From contig NZ_JMLH01000021.1 in the NCBI RefSeq assembly GCF_000686665.1, positions 1-38,465 of the forward strand: a DNA stretch of 38,465 nt, in the 5' to 3' direction. Both the position numbers and the translations under genes were made by a program. Positions 1-7,271 of the stretch are shown here, piece after piece; position 1 is the first letter of the stretch; each line of letters opens with the position of its first letter. The stretch is from Thomasclavelia saccharogumia DSM 17460. Lineage in GTDB: Bacteria > Bacillota_I > Bacilli_A > Erysipelotrichales > Coprobacillaceae. The notes under the pieces are model-generated. The model saw only the letters and a list, made by a program, of their open reading frames with translations, searched no databases and had not been told where the DNA came from.

Positions 1-629
1 GCACTATGGGTTCCATATTTCTTGATTGGCAAAATTCCCGTCATATAACATAATGATACATATGGTTTATCTTTTAACAGATTTCTTAAAAAATCCAAGT
101 ATTTTTCCTGGGCTTCTTTATCATTTTTGTATTCTCTAAAGATACAGTCCCACTCATCGATAATAAATATAAACTGTTCATTTACCTCAGCATAAACATC
201 TTCCAAAACTTGTATAAGATCATTAATATCAAAATATTCTATTTCTTGATAGACTTTTTTTATTTCTCTAAAAATTAATTTCGTTAGAAGAATAAGCATT
301 TTATCAATATCATGTGTTTTACTTAAAAAATTCTGCATATTGAGATGTATCACATTATGCTGATTTAAGTGTTTTTGATATAGCTCTGTTTGACTGATTT
401 TTAAATCATTGAATATTTGTGATGAATCACAGCCTTTGGAATAATAAGCAACAAGCATATTGGCATCAGTACTCTTTCCAAATCTTCTTGGTCTTGATAT
501 ACATAATTTATTATTTTCTGTATTGATTATTTTATTTGTGTTTTCAATCAATAAACTATGATCCACATATATTTCACTATTTATCATATTTTGAAACAAT
601 GTATTTTGTGGATTTAGATAGATTCCCAT
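1..629 (-). CDS. AAA-ATPase-like protein (PF09820 type), N-terminal part, cut by window edge
   Basis: The minus strand is open from an ATG at 627-629 to the window edge, giving 209 codons and no stop. The predicted protein has a P-loop of the form SRPRRFGKST at residues 45-54 and a Walker B segment FIIDEW at about 155-160, followed by DC. This combination, close to the N-terminus after a short PQNTLFQNM-like stretch, is typical of the AAA-ATPase-like/DUF1703 family, whose full members are about 500-600 residues and usually end in a PD-(D/E)XK-like nuclease domain. The family is common in multiple copies in gut anaerobes and its role is unsettled. A GGTG about 8 bases before the ATG could serve as ribosome binding site. 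It is separated from the peptide operon by about 290 bases with a hairpin and is probably an independent gene. Seen: motifs and open frame. Inferred: family. Confidence 0.85.
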   Translation of the reverse strand, partial: MGIYLNPQNTLFQNMINSEIYVDHSLLIENTNKIINTENNKLCISRPRRFGKSTDANMLVAYYSKGCDSSQIFNDLKISQTELYQKHLNQHNVIHLNMQNFLSKTHDIDKMLILLTKLIFREIKKVYQEIEYFDINDLIQVLEDVYAEVNEQFIFIIDEWDCIFREYKNDKEAQEKYLDFLRNLLKDKPYVSLCYMTGILPIKKYGTHS

Positions 630-795
630 TTTTTCACCAACCTTTCTTTATCTATTATACACTATTTTAATAATTTAAAAATCATCTATTACTTCAATTT
701 ATTATACAGTAAATTATCAATGATATAATTGATAATGTATTAATAGATTTTATTAAAAATATAACAATGATAAATTTATAAAACTGGCATGATTT

Positions 796-842
796 TATTT
801 AATTTAAAAATAAGACATTTAGCCTTATTTTTAAATTAAATA
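796..842 (-). terminator. Long AT-rich hairpin downstream of the nucleotidyltransferase gene
   Basis: Bases 797-814 and 824-841 are perfect inverted complements (18 bp, 19 with the flanking T/A pair) around the 9-base loop ACATTTAGC. The stem is almost entirely A/T. It lies 75 bases past the stop of the last gene of the peptide operon, so it is a plausible transcription terminator acting in both directions. There is no clean U-tract outside the stem, so it could also be a remnant inverted repeat. The rest of 630-916 shows no gene. Confidence 0.55.
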
Positions 843-916
843 TATAAAAGTTATATGTACAGCACTTAAAACTGATAATTATAAAACTTCTTTCAATAAA
901 AAGCCTTATATTTTTA

Positions 917-2068
917 TTACTTTTCAAATTTTTTCCATACTAATTTAAACTCTTTCCAAATTATTTTTCTTTTACAAATAATGCCTTTAATTATTCTAAA
1001 TATATAAACAAATGGTCTAGCCCAAAAATGTTGATATGCAAATGGACTATACACTCTTAAAAATTCTGGATTAGGAAAAATACGCGACCATAAATATTTA
1101 AAACGAACCTTATTATTTACTTCATCCTGTGTCATTTTAGATAATTTATTTGTTACAAACTGCTCAATATTTCCATAAACCCCAGAAGATAAAATATAAT
1201 TTAACATTTCTTTTTGACTTAAAGGAAGTTTATCAAAATTAAAACGATTAGAAAAAACATACAAACTTAATGATTTAAAGGATTTTTCAAAATCATCTGC
1301 TTCTAACTTATATAATTCTCTTTTTATATATTGCCAGTCAAGAATGTCTTTTTTTGATTTAAGATATACATAACAATCAAGTAAAGAACGTAATCCAGTA
1401 CCGCCACCTTTATAATGTTTATAAATATGCATGATTAAATAAATATAGAAATCTTCATCACAAAAATGCCAGCCATAAAGATTATCATTATCTTTTATAA
1501 GCTTTTCTTTTATATTAAAATAATATGAATACCAGGTAAGATTATGAAGATCACTAAATAGACAAGTATGCATTTCAAAATTATAAACTGGTTCTTTATT
1601 GTAAACATCATGATTATCACCTTTTTTACCAGCATAACCACGTTTATTCATAAAATCAAATATTTTATCTCGATACTTGCTATCAAATAAAATATCATTA
1701 TCAGCCATTTGTCTCATTCCTAATTTTGGATATAAGTCTTTTAAAATAATTCCTTTTAAAGGCATATACCATATACCTTCTACTTCCATAAAATTAATAA
1801 TTTCTAGTCTTTCTTGATCAAGTAATAAATTTTTACGAATAGCTTTTTCTCTTTCAAGTTTCCAATGCTTTAAAAGTTCTGTATCCAAAATTAATGTTTC
1901 AACAGATTCAATAGCTGTATAACAAAGTGCTGTTAAGCTATGTTTTTTACACATAAAATATAAAGCCCTAAGATCTGTGCTTTCTACCCATTTTTTATCA
2001 GGAATTTGGCCATTTATCGCACAGGTTGAAAGATACAGCATATCATATTCTATACTATTTTCTATCAA
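917..2068 (-). CDS. NTP_transf_5-type nucleotidyltransferase (PF14907-like), last gene of RiPP-like operon
   Basis: This 383-residue protein carries the signature of the uncharacterised nucleotidyltransferase family: MPLKGIILKDLYP at about residues 102-114, followed by GMRQMADNDILFD at 117-129. The LKG and the D-x-D pair (D123, D125) correspond to the metal-binding nucleotidyltransferase core. The C-terminus is rich in basic and aromatic residues. There is no signal peptide, so it should be cytoplasmic. In other Bacillota, proteins of this family sit in lasso-peptide and related peptide clusters next to PqqD-like and HPr-kinase-like genes, exactly as here, but their reaction has not been established as far as I know. 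The gene starts 16 bases after the peptidase gene ends and is followed by a long hairpin at 796-842, so it closes the operon. Family is confident; substrate is unknown. A nucleotidyl transfer to the neighbouring peptide or to a sugar is only a guess. Confidence 0.8.
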   Translation of the reverse strand: MIENSIEYDMLYLSTCAINGQIPDKKWVESTDLRALYFMCKKHSLTALCYTAIESVETLILDTELLKHWKLEREKAIRKNLLLDQERLEIINFMEVEGIWYMPLKGIILKDLYPKLGMRQMADNDILFDSKYRDKIFDFMNKRGYAGKKGDNHDVYNKEPVYNFEMHTCLFSDLHNLTWYSYYFNIKEKLIKDNDNLYGWHFCDEDFYIYLIMHIYKHYKGGGTGLRSLLDCYVYLKSKKDILDWQYIKRELYKLEADDFEKSFKSLSLYVFSNRFNFDKLPLSQKEMLNYILSSGVYGNIEQFVTNKLSKMTQDEVNNKVRFKYLWSRIFPNPEFLRVYSPFAYQHFWARPFVYIFRIIKGIICKRKIIWKEFKLVWKKFEK

Positions 2069-2084
2069 TATTATGCGCCTCCAC

Positions 2085-2525
2085 TTAACGAATCTTTCTC
2101 CAGCATCTGCGTGCTAATGATAAAATCCGTAATATTCCTGCACGAATATAAAAGAAATCACACCATAAATGGACATATAAAAGATATTTTTTATTAGTTA
2201 CGGGAATAAACTTCCCATCTCTTGTAATTCCTGTTAATACACCAATAATCATATCATCAGTGATGCCATATTCTTTTGTATAGCAATTATCACCACAAAT
2301 AACATAATCATTCTCACGAACTTTTAAAATGCGATGTAAAACTAGTTTTCCATTTGCTCTTTGGTATAGTGGTACATCATATTTCTTTAACCTGCCATTG
2401 GGCTTTTCAAGTAAAATAATATCCTTTCTTTGGCGTAATAAAGGCATCATCGAATATCCAACAACTGTAGAAATACAATTCCCATGGTTAGCAATCTCTT
2501 CAGCAATATTAACATTTCGAATCAT
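2085..2525 (-). CDS. S24/S26-family peptidase with Ser-His dyad (signal-peptidase-like)
   Basis: The 146-residue protein has the order of motifs of a signal-peptidase-like serine protease: VGYSMMPLL at residues 22-30 with the likely nucleophile Ser25, then LVLHRI at 61-66 with His64 where bacterial SipS-type enzymes have a catalytic lysine, then GDN at 78-80. The Ser-His arrangement resembles the archaeal/ER type (S26B). A hydrophobic stretch near residues 111-140 ending in arginines may tether it to the membrane, and there is no N-terminal signal. The start overlaps the end of the PqqD-like gene by 4 bases (ATGA), showing translational coupling. In this operon the natural substrate would be the 47-residue peptide encoded at 4657-4800, whose leader would be removed after modification; that role is inferred. 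A LexA-like repressor is unlikely because there is no DNA-binding domain. Confidence 0.82.
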   Translation of the reverse strand: MIRNVNIAEEIANHGNCISTVVGYSMMPLLRQRKDIILLEKPNGRLKKYDVPLYQRANGKLVLHRILKVRENDYVICGDNCYTKEYGITDDMIIGVLTGITRDGKFIPVTNKKYLLYVHLWCDFFYIRAGILRILSLARRCWRKIR

Positions 2526-2785
2526 TCAAAAAAACCCGCTTTTTCAAATTCACCAATAATCTTATCAACATCTTTTTCCACAGTATCACGATCAACTTCA
2601 TAACGGTTTAAAATATTATCAATGATTTCCTCTCTTGTTGTTTCATGCAATAACAAACTAGCAATATAGGCAGCCGTTTTATTATTACGAACGATTCCTC
2701 TAAATTCTTTACTAGCATCTTCTGTTGCAATCATTACTGATTCACCAGACATCTCTTGAATAATAAATCCCTCTTTTAATTTCAT
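2522..2785 (-). CDS. PqqD-like peptide-binding (RRE) protein
   Basis: An 87-residue protein with the size and pattern of the PqqD/RRE winged-helix family: an N-terminal beta region (FIIQEMSGESVMIATED), a short segment NNKTAAYIASLLLHET, then two helices with DNILNRYEVDRDTVEKDV and the terminal FEKAGFFE. PqqD-like proteins bind the leader of a ribosomal peptide and present it to modifying enzymes. No fused catalytic domain is present, so it must act with a separate enzyme, most simply the adjacent HPr-kinase-like protein. The gene follows the kinase-like gene by 15 bases and overlaps the peptidase gene by 4 bases. Its presence is the strongest argument that the operon handles a ribosomally made peptide. 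Family assignment is from length, helix pattern and context, not from a search. Confidence 0.8.
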   Translation of the reverse strand: MKLKEGFIIQEMSGESVMIATEDASKEFRGIVRNNKTAAYIASLLLHETTREEIIDNILNRYEVDRDTVEKDVDKIIGEFEKAGFFE

Positions 2786-2800
2786 ATCAATACCTTCCTT

Positions 2801-3547
2801 TTAATCATTTGTCATTTTCATTGCTTCATAAGCTATATTTACAGCTTCTTGAGAAATATTACACCCCATTTTATATACTGGAGTAGAATTTAATAACTGA
2901 TCAATTAAATTTAATGTTTGAATATAAGCCTGAGGATTATCTAAAGGCCGATAAGTTTGTTGTAATATTTGCATTAAAGCATCTTTTTTATTAATTTTTT
3001 TAATAGTATTTTCTTTTGCCTGATATAGTATACAGATTCCTTGTAAAGAAACACTAGTATTAGTACTTAGACGATGCTTTCCATCCCAAGGTGTCCCATA
3101 AGCAGTTACTATATCATTATCAATTTTTAACAAAGGTTTATCGTCATTAACCATGTATGCACGATTTTTAAATCTTTCCATCCATAATCTTGTATGTGTT
3201 GATTTACCTGTTCCACTCGGTGCTGTGAATAGATATCCTTTATTATCTACAGCAATTACAGAACCGTGAAAAAGTAATACATTAAATTGTGGCATTTGAG
3301 TTGCAATTTTACGGTATACTGCTAAGGTTTCTAAATATTCATTGGAAAAATTTCGAATATTTATTCCTTGTCTTTCATCTTCTTCTTTTGATTTGATTCT
3401 TTCATTATCAATATCGTTTTCTTCTATTTTTATTGAAAAATCAGCTTTTTCTTGTGAAAGATAGTCTTTGCATAATTTTTTTGTCATTGAATATATTGTT
3501 GCTACTTCAATAACTTTATTAGCTAATTTGATTTTAAAACTTATCAT
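2801..3547 (-). CDS. HPr-kinase-like ATPase (peptide tailoring kinase candidate)
   Basis: The 248-residue protein has a P-loop APSGTGKST at residues 109-117 preceded by LLFHGS (His94), then VNDDKPLL at about 133-140 and YGTPWDGKHRL at 150-160. This is the layout of HPr kinase/phosphorylase C-terminal domains (His, Walker A, acidic pair), but the protein lacks the HPrK N-terminal domain and HPr-capture features, so it is not a carbon-catabolite regulator. Close relatives in lasso-peptide clusters phosphorylate a serine of the precursor peptide (PadeK and ThcoK are characterised examples). The adjacent PqqD-like gene and the upstream peptide gene make a peptide serine, threonine or other hydroxyl a plausible target. 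It starts 10 bases after the deacetylase-like gene ends, with a GAGGAAG ribosome site. Kinase fold is confident; the substrate is inferred. Confidence 0.8.
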   Translation of the reverse strand: MISFKIKLANKVIEVATIYSMTKKLCKDYLSQEKADFSIKIEENDIDNERIKSKEEDERQGINIRNFSNEYLETLAVYRKIATQMPQFNVLLFHGSVIAVDNKGYLFTAPSGTGKSTHTRLWMERFKNRAYMVNDDKPLLKIDNDIVTAYGTPWDGKHRLSTNTSVSLQGICILYQAKENTIKKINKKDALMQILQQTYRPLDNPQAYIQTLNLIDQLLNSTPVYKMGCNISQEAVNIAYEAMKMTND

Positions 3548-3557
3548 ATTCTTCCTC

Positions 3558-4556
3558 TTATTTTAAGTATTTGTTGTAAACATCATCTATTTTTTTATTT
3601 ACTTCAGAAAGTTTAGCTTCTAATTCATCTTTTTGTGTTTGATAATCAGTAGTAATATTACTGCGTCCTGCTTCCATTTCTTTACGATATTTTCTAACTT
3701 CTAATAAGTTATTTACAAATAAATTATCTGATTTAGAAAAGTTATTGATTTTCTTTAACATTGAATTAAAACGATCTTTTTCATATCTTTCATTCTGCAA
3801 ATCAGATCCAATCGTAAAAATAAGATTTCCCCTTTGAGTTATCGCATTAGTTAATATTGTACTAGCACCATTACGATTCCATGAAATAGCCCCAGGATGC
3901 CATATCTCAGTTCCAGAATCTAAAGAAATTATTTCTAGATCATCTTCACCGTGATGTATAAATATTGAAAAGCCTTGATTTTTAAGAGCCTCATCATATT
4001 CACTGTGATAAGAATTTGCTGTAAAGTATACGGATTCTGGTAACTCAATTCCTATTTCCTTTATCATATTTTTACATGATGTTAGCCATTTATCAACATC
4101 ATTATCATCTTCATCCCATTTTAAACAATACTGCCATCCCAGTCCTATTAATTCTTTGAACTGTTTTAAACTCATACAATCATCCTGACCAGGAAAATTA
4201 GATGGTGATAATGTCAACATTCCTACAAAATCATATTCTTTCATTAAAGGATAAATATCTGTATAGATATTTTTATTTACATTTGTAAATAAAAATACAA
4301 CACTGCATATCCCTTGAGCTTCATTATTATAATTCTCTTCTAAATTAGATAATTGTTCTTCTAATTGTTTCTTCTCATCTGTTAATGGTGCCATTTCTGT
4401 TTCCATTTGAGCATAATAAGTATCTCTTTCGTTTTCTAAGTGACTTTCACGCCAAAAAAAGAATATCAAACAAGCTATCGTAATAACCGCTACTATAAAA
4501 ACAACAATGATTTTTATTCGCTGTTTTTTATCAAAATCAATTTTATCTTCTTCCAT
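3558..4556 (-). CDS. Membrane-anchored, deacetylase-like coiled-coil protein
   Basis: The better start is the ATG at 4554-4556 (332 residues, MEEDKIDFDKK), because GAGGGAAG lies at the right distance before it, while the upstream in-frame ATG at 4580 has no such site. A charged N-terminus is followed by one transmembrane helix (about residues 14-35), a coiled coil (EKKQLEEQLSNLEENYNN), a globular domain and a second coiled coil at the C-terminus (DELEAKLSEVNKKIDDVY). The globular part (VVFLFTNVNKNIYTDIYPLM, then LTLSPSNFPG, FKELIGLGWQYCLKW and IFIHHGEDD) resembles a NodB/polysaccharide-deacetylase barrel, but I do not see the metal-binding Asp-Asp and HxxxH motifs, so it may be inactive. The topology would place the domain outside the membrane. 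It is the first gene after the terminator that follows the peptide gene. Function unknown. Confidence 0.7.
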   Translation of the reverse strand: MEEDKIDFDKKQRIKIIVVFIVAVITIACLIFFFWRESHLENERDTYYAQMETEMAPLTDEKKQLEEQLSNLEENYNNEAQGICSVVFLFTNVNKNIYTDIYPLMKEYDFVGMLTLSPSNFPGQDDCMSLKQFKELIGLGWQYCLKWDEDDNDVDKWLTSCKNMIKEIGIELPESVYFTANSYHSEYDEALKNQGFSIFIHHGEDDLEIISLDSGTEIWHPGAISWNRNGASTILTNAITQRGNLIFTIGSDLQNERYEKDRFNSMLKKINNFSKSDNLFVNNLLEVRKYRKEMEAGRSNITTDYQTQKDELEAKLSEVNKKIDDVYNKYLK

Positions 4557-4606
4557 AAATATCTTCCCTCTCACCCTCATTAATATGTACTAATAAAACA
4601 TATTAT

Positions 4607-4638
4607 AAAAAATGACAGACAGTATAGGCCGTCTGCCA
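4607..4638 (-). terminator. Intrinsic terminator between peptide gene and its processing genes
   Basis: On the minus strand TGGCAGAC and GTCTGTCA (4631-4638 and 4613-4620) form an 8-bp stem with one G-U pair around a 10-base loop, followed at once by six U residues (4607-4612). It sits 18 bases after the stop of the 47-residue peptide gene and 50 bases before the ATG of the next gene. In peptide operons such a partial terminator gives much more precursor than enzyme transcript; that use is inferred. Confidence 0.85.
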
Positions 4639-4656
4639 TCTTTATACAATATTTAT

Positions 4657-4800
4657 TTACCAATCAAGACCAGTAGCACTAGGTTCATCACCTGACATAT
4701 CGTCATTCATTGAATTTTGGCTTGTTGTAACAACATCTTCTTGTTCAAAAACAACTATTTCTGTTACTGGTGTTATATATTTTTCTTTCATTTCTTTCAT
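4657..4800 (-). CDS. 47-residue acidic peptide, putative RiPP-like precursor
   Basis: ATG at 4798-4800 with AAGG 8 bases upstream opens a 47-residue frame ending in TAA at 4657-4659. The N-terminal half, MKEMKEKYITPVTEIVVFEQ then EDVVTTS, has a regular alternation typical of leader peptides. The C-terminal half (QNSMNDDMSGDEP then SATGLDW) is acidic, polar and glycine-containing, with a final tryptophan and no cysteine. Short peptides with a Y-x-x-P-x-x-E-x-V-x-F-x-x-x-D-V pattern recur in Bacillota as unnamed proteins, to my memory. The gene has its own promoter, is followed by an intrinsic terminator, and heads an operon with PqqD-like, HPr-kinase-like, S26-peptidase and nucleotidyltransferase genes. 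The TTS/QNS region is a reasonable boundary between leader and core, and its Ser/Thr residues are possible phosphorylation sites. Open frame, ribosome site and context are seen; precursor status is inferred. Confidence 0.75.
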   Translation of the reverse strand: MKEMKEKYITPVTEIVVFEQEDVVTTSQNSMNDDMSGDEPSATGLDW

Positions 4801-4882
4801 ATCTAATACCTTCCCTCATTTTAAAATACATATTTTAATATATATAAATATTCTATCTCAAATCCATTTTTAATACTTAATC

Positions 4883-4912
4883 ATTTTAACATAAACATCT
4901 ATTTGTTTACAA
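4883..4912 (-). promoter_or_regulatory. Extended -10 promoter of the peptide operon
   Basis: On the minus strand a -35 TTGTAA (4907-4912) and a -10 TAAAAT (4883-4888) are 18 bases apart, and the -10 is preceded by TGT, an extended -10 element. It lies about 80 bases before the peptide start codon and downstream of the decayed transposase, so the peptide operon need not depend on transcription from the polysaccharide locus. In such AT-rich DNA the match should be confirmed by 5-prime mapping. Confidence 0.6.
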
Positions 4913-5034
4913 GGGATTATTAAAAAATATTGATAAAATGTGATCTTTTAATATTAACTCCTGGGCACTTAGTACTTTATTTCTAAGTACTTCTTTTATT
5001 CCCTCACCTAACTCCTCATTGTTTTAAATCTTCT

Positions 5035-5224
5035 TTAATCTCTTTCATACATTTCCAGCAGTTGCATAATCAAGTGTGGTATGAGCATAATTGCATAATG
5101 TCCCTTGATTGCATTTTTATCATAACTATAGGCATGTTTCATATGATATTCATGATTCGTCAGATCATTAAATCCATTGTTTTCTATTTTTCATCAATTC
5201 CATTTGCCACTTCTCCGTAAGCGT
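5035..5224 (-). pseudogene. Decayed transposase C-terminal fragment
   Basis: One minus-strand frame ends at TAA 5035-5037 and reads KIENNGFNDLTNHEYHMKH, then AYSYDKNAIKGHYAIMLIPH, then LIMQLLEMYERD. This matches the conserved C-terminal block of a DDE transposase family common in gut Bacillota, where I recall a pattern like W-K-I-E-N-E-G-F-N followed by Y-N-A-M-K-x-H-Y. Upstream in the same frame are RLRRSGKWN and two stop codons, and no start or N-terminal domain remains. The fragment separates TagD from the peptide operon and marks an old insertion at the border of the two modules. I see no intact terminal repeats. The bases from 4913 to 5034 hold nothing else that I recognise. Confidence 0.65.
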
Positions 5225-5258
5225 CAAATAACTTACTATCATTCTAATATATGTTATT

Positions 5259-5696
5259 TTATTCCTCTATTTCATCATAGATTTTCTTTAAAACTTTTTT
5301 TAATAGTGTAGATGAAACATTCTTTGTATATGGTATATATTTAACCCCAATTTTCCCATTCAATTTCATTTCATCATCAACTGTTTGAAAAATTTCTGAT
5401 CCTTTCCAATCATCTCCAACAAACATAATATCAAAATTATATTTATGAAATGCTTCTATTTTATCTCTGTTAATTTGTGGTACAACTTCATCTACATATT
5501 TAATTGATTCAACAATTCTTTTTCTTTCGTTATACGGAATAACAGGTCTTTTATGTTTATAATTTTCCACTAACTCATCCACACTTACTGCAACTATTAA
5601 GTAATCACACTGTTTTTTTGCTTTTTCTAAAAGATTTAAATGACCAACATGAAATAAATCATATACTCCAGCTGTATATCCTACTATTTTCTTCAT
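5259..5696 (-). CDS. tagD: Glycerol-3-phosphate cytidylyltransferase (TagD-type)
   Basis: Start chosen at ATG 5694-5696 (145 residues), because the family begins at MKKIVGYTAGVYDLFHVGHL and AAAGGA lies upstream; the frame extends further up only as overlap with the flippase gene. The HxGH nucleotidyltransferase motif is in FHVGHLNLL, and the C-terminal NVSSTLLK segment corresponds to the family ISTT-K region. The length fits TagD (about 130-140). TagD joins CTP and glycerol 3-phosphate to CDP-glycerol in the cytoplasm, the donor for the CDP-glycerol transferase encoded at 7272-8420. It is the last gene of polysaccharide locus B. A cytidylyltransferase for a related polyol phosphate cannot be excluded from sequence alone, but the partner enzyme supports glycerol. 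Confidence 0.88.
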   Translation of the reverse strand: MKKIVGYTAGVYDLFHVGHLNLLEKAKKQCDYLIVAVSVDELVENYKHKRPVIPYNERKRIVESIKYVDEVVPQINRDKIEAFHKYNFDIMFVGDDWKGSEIFQTVDDEMKLNGKIGVKYIPYTKNVSSTLLKKVLKKIYDEIEE

Positions 5697-5731
5697 ATAT
5701 CTTAATTTCCTTTCATAAATAAAAATATCTA

Positions 5732-7258
5732 TCATGATCTTTTCATAATAGATTTCATATTTTTTATAATTGATAATAGATACTTAAATTCTTCTGTTCT
5801 AAAACTATATAAAAAAATAATTATATTCGAAACAATAAAAACAACACATCCTAATAATAACCATTGTAGTGTATTAGTTACTACAAAATAATTACTAATA
5901 TATAAACATATTCCCATATTAACTAATAAAATTATCAATTTAATAAAATAATCGATAAAATATTTTATAGGATTTATACCTAGTCCTTTTTTATAAATTA
6001 AATAGGGATCAAACCATGCATTAGTTGTTAATCTTGTAATTACCGTTCCCCACAAAATACCAGCTATACCAATTTTCTTTACTAAAAATATAGAAACTAT
6101 AATATTTTCTATTGCTGATATAATTGGCCTATATTTTCCTTGTGTAAATAATCCCATTGTTTGTCTATAGTTAAAAGGAGCAAACAACATTCCTCCTACA
6201 TATATATTTAATGATATAATAAAAACTACTGACATATCCAAAATATAATCTTTACCAATCCAACACGATCCAATAAATGGATTTATTAATACAAAAATAC
6301 ATACAGTAACTACTCCATAAAGCCAAAAAGTTGCTAAATTAATGACTCTGAACATAAAATATTTTTTTTCATTATCATCACTAGCATTTAAATTTCCAAT
6401 ACTAGCAGTAAGATTATTAAAAACTGTTGATAAAAAACCTGTAACAGATGTAACAATTAAATTATAATTAGAGTACAATCCTACAGATTCTAGACCTACA
6501 TATGCTGACATAATCATATTATCAGTAGAATTTAATGATAAAGTTCCAATTTTATATAGTACTAATGCTGAAACATTTTTTTTTATTTTTTTTAATTCTG
6601 ATTTTTCAATCGGATGCTTTGATTTTTCTTTTAAAAAAGGATATAATTGATCAGTTTTTTTTGCTACATAATAATTCTGTAATAATTTACTTAATATCTG
6701 AATAGTTAAATAAATAAAATAATTTTTAAATAATATTAAAACAATAATTTGTAAAACTGCAACTATTATAGATACAATTGAATTTACTCTATTTATAATA
6801 TGATTCTTTTGTGTAGCAGTTAAAAATGTACTTTTGTATACAAATAAGTAAGAAAATGCAGAATCACAAACATACATAACGTATATTACTCTAATGTATG
6901 GAACACTGTTAATATCTTTTATTAAATATGGTAGTAATGGGATTAATGCTAATCCCAAACCAAGAACTATCAAAAATAATACTTTATATATTTTTTTATA
7001 AAAATCCATTAATGCATGGATTTTTTCATTATCGTTTTTTGCAATAGGTTTATATAGACTAAAAATAATTGCTTGTCCAATACCTAATTCAGCAAAAGAT
7101 AATATTGAAAGTATATTTCCAAATAGCCCACTTACTCCCAAATATGTTGAACCAAGTGTTTTAATAAAAACTGTTCTAACAACAAAACCAGTTAACAGTA
7201 TAATCATTTGTCCAATTAAACCTGTACCTATATTTTTTAAAGAATTTTTTACTCTCAT
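5732..7258 (-). CDS. Wzx-type oligosaccharide flippase, locus B
   Basis: A 508-residue, very hydrophobic protein with about 12-14 membrane helices and the N-terminus MRVKNSLKNIGTGLIGQ. The first helices include FVVRTVFIKTLGSTYLGVSG and FGNILSILSFAELGIGQAI, which are typical of the MATE-like polysaccharide exporters. It should flip the undecaprenyl-linked repeat unit made by locus B. The start has AAAGGAG at a good distance. The stop overlaps upstream in-frame codons of tagD, indicating tight coupling. It is clearly related to the second flippase at 23440-24951 (shared RVKNS-x-(K/R)N start, YLGV-G, L-ADLG/AELG, AFNYRQ/WSYREATG regions), so the window has two flippases of the same family serving two loci. 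Confidence 0.92.
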   Translation of the reverse strand: MRVKNSLKNIGTGLIGQMIILLTGFVVRTVFIKTLGSTYLGVSGLFGNILSILSFAELGIGQAIIFSLYKPIAKNDNEKIHALMDFYKKIYKVLFLIVLGLGLALIPLLPYLIKDINSVPYIRVIYVMYVCDSAFSYLFVYKSTFLTATQKNHIINRVNSIVSIIVAVLQIIVLILFKNYFIYLTIQILSKLLQNYYVAKKTDQLYPFLKEKSKHPIEKSELKKIKKNVSALVLYKIGTLSLNSTDNMIMSAYVGLESVGLYSNYNLIVTSVTGFLSTVFNNLTASIGNLNASDDNEKKYFMFRVINLATFWLYGVVTVCIFVLINPFIGSCWIGKDYILDMSVVFIISLNIYVGGMLFAPFNYRQTMGLFTQGKYRPIISAIENIIVSIFLVKKIGIAGILWGTVITRLTTNAWFDPYLIYKKGLGINPIKYFIDYFIKLIILLVNMGICLYISNYFVVTNTLQWLLLGCVVFIVSNIIIFLYSFRTEEFKYLLSIIKNMKSIMKRS

Positions 7259-7271
7259 AATATTAACTCCT

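Noticed and set aside
2801..3547. HPr kinase/phosphorylase of carbon catabolite control
   Set aside because: The N-terminal HPrK domain is absent and the context is a peptide operon.
917..4912. Lasso-peptide cluster
   Set aside because: The kinase, PqqD and nucleotidyltransferase relatives occur in lasso clusters, but no asparagine-synthetase-like cyclase or transglutaminase-type protease is present and the peptide has no clear lasso core with a ring-forming Gly/Ala and Asp/Glu arrangement.
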